Assembly: GCA_015680685.1 (NCBI GenBank)
Contig: MNCI01005255.1
Coordinates: 1,278,860-1,342,859 of the forward strand
DNA from: Gnetum montanum
Taxonomy: Eukaryota; Streptophyta; Gnetopsida; Gnetales; Gnetaceae
Reading direction: 5' to 3'
Length of the DNA: 64,000 nt
Shown here piece after piece: positions 56,090-64,000 of this stretch (its first letter is position 1; every line of letters begins with the position of its first letter). The position numbers and the translations under genes are program-made. The notes below the pieces were generated by a model. It saw only the letters and a program-made list of their open reading frames with translations. It did not search any database and was not told where the DNA came from.

Positions 56090-56330
56090 TTCGAAATGAC
56101 CCTAAACTAACGCATAGCTTATCACCTCGTAATTCGACCACATTAACTACGGTTAGTGCAAAATTCAAATCCAATCATTTCGACACGCTAGACACGCCAC
56201 GTTACACCTTTGATCTCGTTTCATACACTAGCATCTAGGTAGCTTCGCTTGGCATTTCTTTTTACAAACTATGCATATTTGTAATGGTCCACTAAGACCT
56301 TAAACTGGAAATTTATCTAACACGCAATTC
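56090..56330. repeat. Motif array on the RT side of the antisense gene of element D
   Basis: Two recognisable copies, GAAATGACCCTAAACTAACG near 56095 and CACTAAGACCTTAAACTGG near 56288, close the module before RT. Fewer copies are present here than on the protease side. Confidence 0.6.
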
Positions 56331-56400
56331 TAACAAAAAAAACAAACAAAATTTTATCATTTAATAGATTGGCGAAAAAACAATGTAACAACTTCCATTT

Positions 56401-56416
56401 TTGGCGATTTTGCAGG
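56401..56416 (+). promoter_or_regulatory. Possible splice acceptor in front of RT (element D)
   Basis: TTGGCGATTTTGCAG is followed at once by the first codons of RT homology, in frame. In Ogre, another Tat-lineage element, an intron lies between protease and RT, so removal of the whole spacer from the genomic RNA by splicing is plausible. In element C a TTTTGTAG occurs at the same place. No donor was fixed with confidence (a candidate is CAAGTAAAA at 52873). Confidence 0.4.
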
Positions 56417-57565
56417 ATCACTCGCAAATGGACGCAACTTTATCCACACCCTTAGACTTAACAAGGCCGTATGGGAAGATCATTAGATAGTATGATCACA
56501 TGCTAGTAGGAACAAACCTGTCCCTTTATGATGCAACCATAGCTACATTGGGAACATCCCCAGACTAGCTAGAACATTTGGCCCAAACACTCAACCTGGA
56601 GGCTGGTGATGTAATCGAGGACCCTCTCAGCAAGGTCCCTGTGGTTACGCATAAGGGTAAAAATAAAACTCTTAGGGTTAGTGCTCTCCTAGACCAAAAG
56701 ATGCAGAATGACATGACCCAAGTGCTCCGAAACAATGCTGCTGTATTCACGTGGTCATATGAAGACATGCCAGGTTTAAACCCGAGATTAATATAGCACA
56801 ACATCATCTTAGACCCACACATCAAACCAATTAGACAGAAGGCACAAAAGATTAAGTCGAAAATCGCGCTAGCAGTGCATGATGAAATCACCAAGTTATA
56901 TCAAGCCAGTTTCATCTGTGCGGTTGATTACTCTGATTGGGTGTCCAACATTGTAGTTGTCTCTAAGAAAATGGGAGGCATATGCATCTGCATAGACTTC
57001 CAGGATCTGAACAAAGCTACAATTAAGGACAACTTCCCGTTACTGAGTATCGACCAACTAATCGACACAACAGCTGGCCATGCACTCCTGTCCTTTATGG
57101 ATGGTTTCTCAGGCTATAATCAAATTCATATTAACCTAGAGCACCAATTGACCACAACATTCATGATGCCTTGGGGACCTTCTGCTATACCATGATGCCT
57201 TTCAGGTTAAAGAACACCAGAGCAACATATCAATGAGCCATGACATACATCTTTAGCAATTACCTCTTAGGGAGGTTGAACGACTATGTAGATGACATAG
57301 CTGTCAAATCTATAAAGTCAGAAGATCATTTATGAGACCTGGAGTTAGTCCTTAAACGATGTCTTCAACATGAATTACGGCTTAACCCAAAGAAATGCGT
57401 ATTTGGAGTCAAAATCGGACGCATGTTGGGGTTTGTGGTATCAGAGACTTGGCATCCTAGTCGACCCTGACAAGGTTAAGGCCATCGTTGAGTTGATGCC
57501 ACCAACAAATATCAAGGAACTACGTGGGTTATAGGGTAGGCTTTAGTTCATCAGGTGGTTCATTT
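56416..57565 (+). pseudogene. Reverse transcriptase of element D
   Basis: Domain order is clear: leading segment (LNLEAGDVIEDPLSKV at 56590), fingers (YQASFICAVDYSDWVSNIVV near 56900), IDFQDLNKATIKDNFPLLSI, FMDGFSGYNQIHIN near 57095-57140, and the catalytic box NDYVDDIAVKS near 57270-57310. LRLNPKKCVFGV and a GILVDPDKVKAI-type segment follow near 57460. The YVDD aspartates are intact. TAG/TGA codons and frameshifts (near 57183 and 57440) disable it. In-frame TAGs at 57532 and 57544 each replace an expected Gln. Confidence 0.85.
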
Positions 57566-58090
57566 CAAAGTTAATGGATAAATTGCATCCCATGCAACAT
57601 CTTTTGAAGAAGGGTGTCAATTTTGAATGGACCGATGACTGCCAGTGTGCATTTGACAACTTAAAAGAAGAGCTGCAAGATTTATCAACAGTTTTCCCAC
57701 CACAAAGGGATCAGCCTTTCTACATTTATCTAGCTAACTCGGACATGTCTATAGCTGCGTTACTTTGCCAGAAAAGGAACAATGGGTCAGAAGCACTTAT
57801 CTATTACCTTAGTCATGCTCTATTTACGTACGAAACAAGGTACAATGAAGTGTAGCATAACTGTTTGGCATTATTGTTTGCACTTAAAAAATGTAGACAT
57901 TATATTTTCCGCAGTCACGTCAACATTATTTGTAAAAGTAACGTTCTGCGAGCTATCTCCAAAAATTTGTATCAAAGTAGCAAAATAGCTTGTTGGAAGG
58001 CTATCACAGCTGAGTTCGATTTACATTATGTTGGCTAGTCATCCACCAAAGGCCAAACCATAGCTGACCAGTTAGCAACGTCGCCAGTTA
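57566..58090 (+). pseudogene. First (Ty3-type) RNase H of element D
   Basis: An open stretch from 57574 contains the connection (MQHLLKKGVNFEWTDDCQCA) and the RNase H start FYIYLANSDMSIAALLCQKR, then YYLSHALFTYETRYNEV. After a TAG the domain continues with ALLFALKKCRHYIF and HVNIICKSN. Catalytic positions are already atypical (NSD in place of TDAS), as often seen in the Tat lineage, where a second RNase H is present. Stops at 57853 and 58036. Confidence 0.75.
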
Positions 58091-58097
58091 ACGATCA

Positions 58098-58640
58098 AGC
58101 TACAATAGAGCCAGAATTCCCGGATGAACATGTACATAATTTAAACCCTATATCAATAGGCCTTGAAGCGACGTTATATTTTGATGAAGCTTCAACCACT
58201 AGAGGCGGCAGTGCCACCACCGTTATTATGCTTTCTCCTGAGGATGTGCATCTATCGGCCTACCATCTGACCTTCCCTTGTATGAACAATGTGGCAGAGT
58301 ATGAGGGGCTCCTCAGGGGATTGTTGATGACTAGAGAACTCAACGTTCAATACTTGGCAATCCGAGATGATTTGATGCTGATAATCAATCAAATCACAGG
58401 ATTCTACGCCTGTAAGGCTATACACCTATAGCCCTACTATGATATGGCTAAAGATCTCCTGAAGTAATTCATGACAACTGATTATCAACACGTGCCACAT
58501 AATGAAAACGCCATCGCCGTTGCACTGGCAACACTGGCACTAAACGTGCCACCACATCTATTTGTTACTTGGCCCACTTTAATGATAGAATGTACAAAGC
58601 CTGTCATTCAAGTAGCATAAGTTTCTTCATTAAATGCGGA
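58098..58640 (+). pseudogene. Second (archaeal-type) RNase H of element D
   Basis: It starts with LYFDEASTTRGGSATTVIML near 58165 (first catalytic Asp). The helix FPCMNNVAEYEGLLRGLLMT near 58270-58330 supplies the Glu. LAIRDDLMLIINQITGFYAC and a final NENAIAVALATLALNVPP near 58500-58550 follow; in the last segment the expected Asp of the ADALA motif is Val. Stops at 58429, 58464 and 58618. This domain defines the Tat lineage. Confidence 0.8.
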
Positions 58641-59895
58641 AGGAACGTCAGAATGGTATGACAGCATTAAAACTTATCTTTTGCATGGCGAACCACTGCA
58701 CGAGCTAACACATGCACAAAAAGATGCTGTGTGCAAATGTACCAAGCAATACGTCATCCTTGGAGATAGTACTCTCTGTAGATGCTCCTTCAATGGGGTA
58801 TTGCTTACCTGCATTAACAGTGACCAAGCACAGCGAATAGTTAATGAAGTCCATGAAGGATTGTGCGGAGGACACATAGCCCCGTGAGCAATGACTGCTA
58901 AGATCAGACGCTTAGGGTATTATTGGCCGTACATGGAAAAAGACTGCCTTGCCAAGGTTAAGACATGTAACACATGCCAGCATTATGCAAATCTAATACA
59001 CATGTCACCAACTAAGTTACACACTACTCAAATCACTTGGCCATTCCAACGATGGGGACTAGACATCATAGGCCCCGTCTCGCCTAAATCTTCCGCAGGT
59101 CATAGCTTCATTATCACTGCCACTAAGTATTTTACAAAGTGGGTTGAGGATATCCCCCTGTGAAAGATCACATCTCAACAGGTTTGCCACTTCATCTTAG
59201 ACAATATTGTAACCAGATTTGGACTCCCTATGACTATTGTGACTGACAACGGACCACAATTTAGTAGCTCAGAAACCAAATCTTTTTGCAAGAATCTTGG
59301 TATTAGATAATCTTTTTCTTCACCTTATTACCCGCAAGCAAATGGTCAAGCAAAGGCAACAAACAAGGTGATCATCAATTTACTCAAGAAAATGCTCAAC
59401 AATAATAAGAAGCGGTGGCATGAAAAAAACCTCTATGTGCTATGGGCGTATCATACGATGTGCAAAACAGCTACAGACAGGATGCCCTATAGCCTGGTCT
59501 ACAGATCCAAAGAAGTATTGCCCTTGGAATTATAGGTTCCCTCATTGTAGATGGTCCTATCTATGATTATAAATGAGACTCAACATAATGAGTCTAGAAT
59601 CATGAATTTAGACTTAGTGGAGGAGAAATGCATCCAGACGCTCGACACCATCGAGAGATATCAGGAAAAACAACAACAAAAGCATCAACACAACCTGCAT
59701 CAGTGATCAATTGAGAAAGGAGATTTAGTTCTCAAGGCCATTCGTAAACTAGTAGGCAAGTTCTCTATGAATTGGGAAGGCCCTTTCCTGATCATCGGCG
59801 CATATGGCAACGGAGCATTCAAGTTAGCAGACACCAATGGCAACGAACTACCAAATCCGGTGACTCATCTATACCTAAAGCAGTATTACATCTGA
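58641..59895 (+). pseudogene. Integrase of element D
   Basis: The linker (EWYDSIKTYLLHGEPLHELT) leads to the zinc-binding domain (HEGLCGGHIAP near 58855-58885, CNTCQHY near 58970). The core follows with LDIIGPVSP (Asp), IVTDNGPQFSS (Asp) and ANGQAKATNK near 59341-59365. There the catalytic Glu has become Lys (GAG to AAG at 59353). The C-terminal domain contains GDLVLKAI, NWEGPFLIIGAYGNGAFKLA and HLYLKQYYI before a TGA at 59893. Several stops. Confidence 0.85.
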
Positions 59896-59924
59896 ACATT
59901 GACTCAGCTCAAAACTAGGTAACA

Positions 59925-60265
59925 AACGTTCACTATGACGTAAAATTGGCAAAGTTGTACATGTCCGCTATGACGTAAAATTGGCAGCTCTTGCACGCGT
60001 CCGCCAAGATGCTAAACTGGCAAAGGTAAGCACACGTCTGCTGAGATGCTAAACTAGCACAGACTTGTCCCTAGGTCACGACATAAAACTGACACCCACA
60101 CCATGGTCTGCTAGGACCATAAACAAGCCCTTCCATCATTCACTACAATGTAAAACTAGCAGATTCCTGTCTACCCAGACGTTAAACCAGGACCATGATC
60201 TGTTGAGACTTAAAAACCAGCAACAATAGTCAACCAAGACCTAAAACTAGAATTTGTCAACCATC
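59925..60265. repeat. Post-integrase motif array of element D
   Basis: Copies of GTCCGCTATGACGTAAAATT and relatives (GATGCTAAACTGGCA, GATGCTAAACTAGCACA) recur every 35-45 bases (about eight copies). They correspond to the complement of the arrays after the integrases of A, B and C, with a sequence variant specific to D. Confidence 0.8.
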
Positions 60266-61450
60266 CATCCATGAAGCAAGTGAGCGTAATCATTCTTGCA
60301 TTGCATCCCTACCAAATGGAGCAGGTAAGATGTTGGGACAGATACGACACCGTTACCCTACCAGTATTCTGCTGATTCCTCGGACATGCCGAAAGGCATT
60401 CTACTGACCCCTCGGAGATGTTGCTATGATAGCCACTTCTTAGCTGCACCTCCTAGGATCAGTTTCGCCACTTGGGGATCCAAAAAAACCATGGTTACCC
60501 ATAGTCTCAACGGCCTCCATCCATCACCATCACCAGATACTAGCTTAGCAGATTCATCTCGCATGTTCTTTGCATGGTCCTTCGAGCAAGATGAATCTGG
60601 CTCTCGACAGCAACTATAGAAACTGTGGCATCAACATTAGCACTCTTGCTGCTCGCTGCGGTCCCAGTTCAAGGGCCTACACACTCCTTGTTGTTTTGGA
60701 TAGTGCTTGTTTCAATAGCCTCCATCCTTAACAATCAGGACATTTGTTCCTGCCGTCCTATTCTATGTTGTGTTTTGCAGGTTACTTGTTACGACAGTGT
60801 TGATCAAGAATACTTTCATTGGAAGGTAAGGCGTCATGGTGTTCGGAGGTGGCTGCTCAGACTAGTCTGGTCACTTGGAAGTGCAAACACTACCTCTCCC
60901 TACATCGGATGCCTTACCTTGTTTTTCCCCTTTTCCTTATCCCTTCCTTATCCTTACAATTTTCCTGCCTTCTTCTCTACTTGTATAGAAGGTGAGCATT
61001 AAGTCACTCTTTTTTTCATTGTCATGCCCATAAACTGGAATAACGCAGCTCGCCTTGTGGCATGCAATCTGCATTTTGGCAAAAAAAAAAGGGGGGGGGG
61101 GGTTTGGTAAAATGGATGTAAAATAACTCGTCCAAGCCATGCAGGCATAACACAAATTGCACTTGCAAGCCCTTGATATGCAGTATGATGGTGTAACCTT
61201 TCGTTAACACATTAGCGAAAGGACGTAATGACTTGTTCGGAGAAGCTTCATGATCATGTATTTGAGTCTTCCCCAAACCTACCATCCTTAACTCCTGTAA
61301 GATCCCTTCTACACTCTGTTTCCTCCCATCCTTGTACTTCTAAGTTTGACAGAACGACGTTTGAGCAGTCTCCGATAGACACTATTGATGCTTTTGCCTT
61401 TCCGATGTCGTATTCTTTGTCGATGTCTTTCGGGAAAGCCCTCTAAACGT
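60266..61450 (+). other. 3' untranslated region of element D
   Basis: No conserved protein was recognised. Plus-strand open frames at 60386-60619 and 60625-61002 lack motifs; the second is hydrophobic at its start. An A10G12 tract lies at 61081-61102, about 365 bases upstream of the LTR. The region occupies the same place as 30663-31659 in B and 37472-38860 in C. Confidence 0.45.
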
Positions 61451-61466
61451 CAATAAAGACGGGCCA
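61451..61466 (+). promoter_or_regulatory. Polypurine tract of element D
   Basis: CAATAAAGACGGGCCA ends directly at the TGGAAACACC start of the 3' LTR. It matches CAACAAAGAGGGGCCA of element C. Confidence 0.75.
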
Positions 61467-62901
61467 TGGAAACACCATGAAAATTTTGAGGCCTCAACAG
61501 CTCAGTGAAAACGCTGGTGACTCAGACAAAGGGTTGCAACAAGGCAAGGTGCCACAATTTCCTTTTCAGTCGAAGGTCTGTCCTGCCACGCTACGCAACA
61601 CAGCACAAGTGAATTCCAGAGGATGGAGCAAAGCGACGGATGCACAGTGGCCAAGCTTCCAACTTTGCAAGTTATCTATTTCAAAAATCTTAATTTTTGA
61701 CAAATTACGTTGTATTACGCTACATAGTGTAACATCACATTATGTAGCGTAATATCAAAGACAACCCATTATAGCATCAAGGATGGCAAGCATACAAGAC
61801 TTCGATAGCCTAGTAAAAATCTCAAGTCCTAAGCAAAAGTTTGTAGTATAATACACATCTTAGTGAGTGTTCTTTCCTGGTTAAGGGGCCCATTATGCTG
61901 CTTTACGCAGCGTAGCGTAGCAAAAAACCTGAAAAGGATAGAAACAGAGGAAGCGCGGCAACAACACTTTAACTTTTGCAGTTTCGTTATTTTACGTTGA
62001 ATTACACTACGATGCTTAATTTAGTGTAATGCAGCGTAATTCAAGTAACGACAAGCACATCATATGCCACAATACGCTCTCTAGCATATTACAGCATAAT
62101 CAAAGGACAGTCTATTGCCAAAGCCCACACAAGCGTAGTTTATGATGCGCTACGCAGCATAGCATCGTAAGCTTCAACGACAACACATTGAGTCAATGGC
62201 ATTTTATGAGTGCAGAACACGCGTCACTTAAACTGTTTTTCTCTCCTAACCTTAACCTTATAAATGCTCTAGTTGATGAAGATCAAGGGGTTGGCAAAAA
62301 ATTTTCTTTCAAGACTGGCAAAAGAGCAAAGGAGAATCAACAATTGTGAGAACGCCAGAAGTGATTGACAAGAATTCTTGATCAGAAACAATTGGCTACT
62401 AGATATTCTCCCACGGATCTGACTTCCTTGTGCCCAAATTTGCTAGATCAAGGTAGATTGATCCTTGCTTGTCTCATCTTTGTATAACTTTCTTATCACT
62501 GGCATATGCTTCATCCAAACTGAAGTCTGCCTGAAGTCATTGTATCAAACATATTGTTTTCATAAATTAAATCTCAAATCTTGTGATTGTATTATCTGTC
62601 AAATCTGATCTCTGGCACCCTAGTTAGACATATTTGGCAATCTTACCTAAATCATTTTCGTTATCTTCAATTACTTTCATGATAACAACATTACATTGCT
62701 TTATAAAGAATTTGCATTTCGCCATCAAAATTATTACCAAACCTCTTACTAATTAAGTAAGTTCCTGTATGATCGACAAGACCATTCAGGGCACCTTAGA
62801 TTCATTTTCTCTAGCACGGTCCTCACACAGATCCGAGGTCAGAACTGTGTACCATGGATTTTCGTTGGTATTTCCAGCAACCAACATTTTCCGTCGTTAC
62901 A
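61467..62901 (+). repeat. 3' LTR of element D
   Basis: A full-length match of the 5' LTR with the same order of TACGC palindromes, ending CGTCGTTACA. The next bases, ATGTC, share ATGT with the left flank of the element. Confidence 0.88.
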
Positions 62902-62905
62902 ATGT

Positions 62906-64000
62906 CAATAATGAATGCAAGGTGGAGCCTATGCTCTAGGACTACTTCATCCTTGCTCTTAAGACTAGGATGAAGCATAGGGACAATTTTGGGAATTAAT
63001 AGGGGGGGTACAAAATAGAGCAAAATGCTGATCTTGTCTGTCGAAGAGATGACGGAGTAGAAATGACCATTTTCAATGAGTTCTAAGGCTACTGGAGACA
63101 TCTTGGGGCTTCCACGTGAGTGTTACACTATCTCTGCTACCCAGCATATCAATGTAGTGTAAACACCCACACGCTATGTTATGCTAAGCTGCGTAGCATA
63201 GCATAGCATAGTCGCCAGTCTTAAGATAAATCTTACTTAAAACCAAAGATATTATTCTAAGGCTTGGCTAGGTAAGCAAATTCTACAATTTACAATCCTA
63301 CCTTCCATGTTGAAAGGTCCTGGGACCTACAGAGTTCATCCTTGGAACACTTTCATGCTTTGTGTCCTTGCTACGCTATGCTACATTATGCAGTGTAGCA
63401 CAGCGTAGCAGCCAGTGTGAGTCGTTGCTTAGTTTGCAATGCCTTGTCAAAAAACTTTTCTTGGAAGCTAGGGGCAAAGTGGGACAAGAAGTCTTAGAGG
63501 TCGGAGTGTGGCCAAGTGTAATTCCTTTACTAGGACCACTTGCCAGAGGACCTTCATGCATTCCGATCCAACTACGCTATGCTACGTTGTGTAGCGTAGC
63601 ATAGTGTAGCACCACATTTAATCTTGAATTTTGACTCACTTTGCAAATGTTTTGTCATGGGATGTTAGTCATGTCCTGGCATGGAGCCAGAGCAAGCATG
63701 TTTGATGGTTGAAGCATGGGCAGTTATGTTAAAACTTTGTCAAAACAGTCTAAGTGGAAGCAATGCCACATGAGCACCCTACTACGCTGTGATACACTAT
63801 GTAGCATAGCACAGTGTAGCACTCAAATGAAGATGATTTTTGATAAAATTTTTCACATTCTCCTATGTCATGTTGATCATCATTCAAGGATGAAGTGTGG
63901 CAGATGTCCCAGAGGGCTGAATCATTCTCAATTGTGTTTTTGGTGGCTAATCAGTCTCCACATGGCCTGCTATGCTGTGCAATGTAGCAAGTGCCGTAGC
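62906..64000 (-). repeat. Outer part of the 5' LTR of element C, with ~205-bp hairpin array
   Basis: This continues the LTR of element C past element D. Its last ~110 bases match 36957-37060, the 3' LTR fragment. It contains five regularly spaced inverted repeats of the TACGCTATGC/GCATAGCGTA type near 63180, 63385, 63590, 63800 and 63985. The clearest is CTATGCTACG, 8-base loop, CGTAGCATAG at about 63576-63603. The LTR continues beyond the window. Confidence 0.65.

Larger units (their letters stand above)
47559..62901 (+). mobile_element. Element D: complete Tat-type Ty3/gypsy retrotransposon with antisense gene
   Basis: Two LTRs of about 1.43 kb (47559-48991 and 61467-62901), a primer site and a polypurine tract enclose gag, protease, an antisense multi-exon gene, RT, two RNases H and integrase. 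The flanks share (A)ATGT on both sides, a target duplication. The LTRs differ by roughly 8-10% in the stretches I compared, mostly C/T and G/A transitions, so the insertion is old although it is the youngest of the four. It lies inside the 5' LTR of element C. Confidence 0.88.

Noticed and set aside
60625-61002. 125-codon plus-strand frame with hydrophobic start after the integrase of D
   Set aside because: No counterpart is seen at the same place in B or C, and no domain is recognisable; treated as untranslated sequence.

Overview
The window is plant nuclear DNA made almost entirely of old, nested retroelements. I found no functional host gene, tRNA, rRNA or bacterial feature. The very large plant genome it suggests is most likely a gymnosperm (conifer-like). 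This rests on the density of decayed Ty3/gypsy elements of the Tat type (two RNase H domains), a highly eroded endogenous caulimovirid, and pervasive CAG-to-TAG decay expected of methylated DNA. A fern or another giant plant genome is not excluded.

Layout. Positions 1-215 look like the 3' end of a LINE, followed by a decayed gypsy gag (1266-2560, minus). At 3350-8905 lies an endogenous caulimovirid in two opposite orientations: a movement-protein-like part on minus, then coat, protease, RT and RNase H on plus. Element A (8905-28166, minus) is a giant Tat-type element: integrase, RNases H, RT, then a 10-kb insert between RT and protease, then protease, gag, primer site and part of its 5' LTR. 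Element B (28167-36956, minus) keeps its 3' LTR, integrase and RNases H and is cut by an LTR-type insertion with a perfect target duplication (33127-35905). Element C (36957-47558 plus 62906 to the window end, minus) is nearly complete. Element D (47559-62901, plus) sits inside C's 5' LTR, with both LTRs, primer site, purine tract and an (A)ATGT target duplication.

The most interesting content is a multi-exon gene carried in antisense between protease and RT in both A (17232-22449) and D (53666-55823). The two copies share exon order, intron positions and phases where visible, and protein similarity. The protein has an amino-terminal domain resembling the FCP1/NLI-interacting-factor family of HAD phosphatases, with catalytic residues lost, followed by a domain I do not recognise and an acidic tail; A also has a coiled-coil extension. 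Because the gene is antisense to the genomic RNA, its introns can survive retrotransposition.

The spacer carrying this gene is bounded on both sides by irregular arrays of a motif built on CTTAAACTAGC. Related arrays follow the integrase in all four elements. In A the position upstream of the antisense gene is filled by a ~190-bp tandem array whose units carry an inverted-repeat core. Arrays of similar period (~200 bp) with different cores occur in the LTRs of B and C. All exon and domain calls are by eye, without alignment software.
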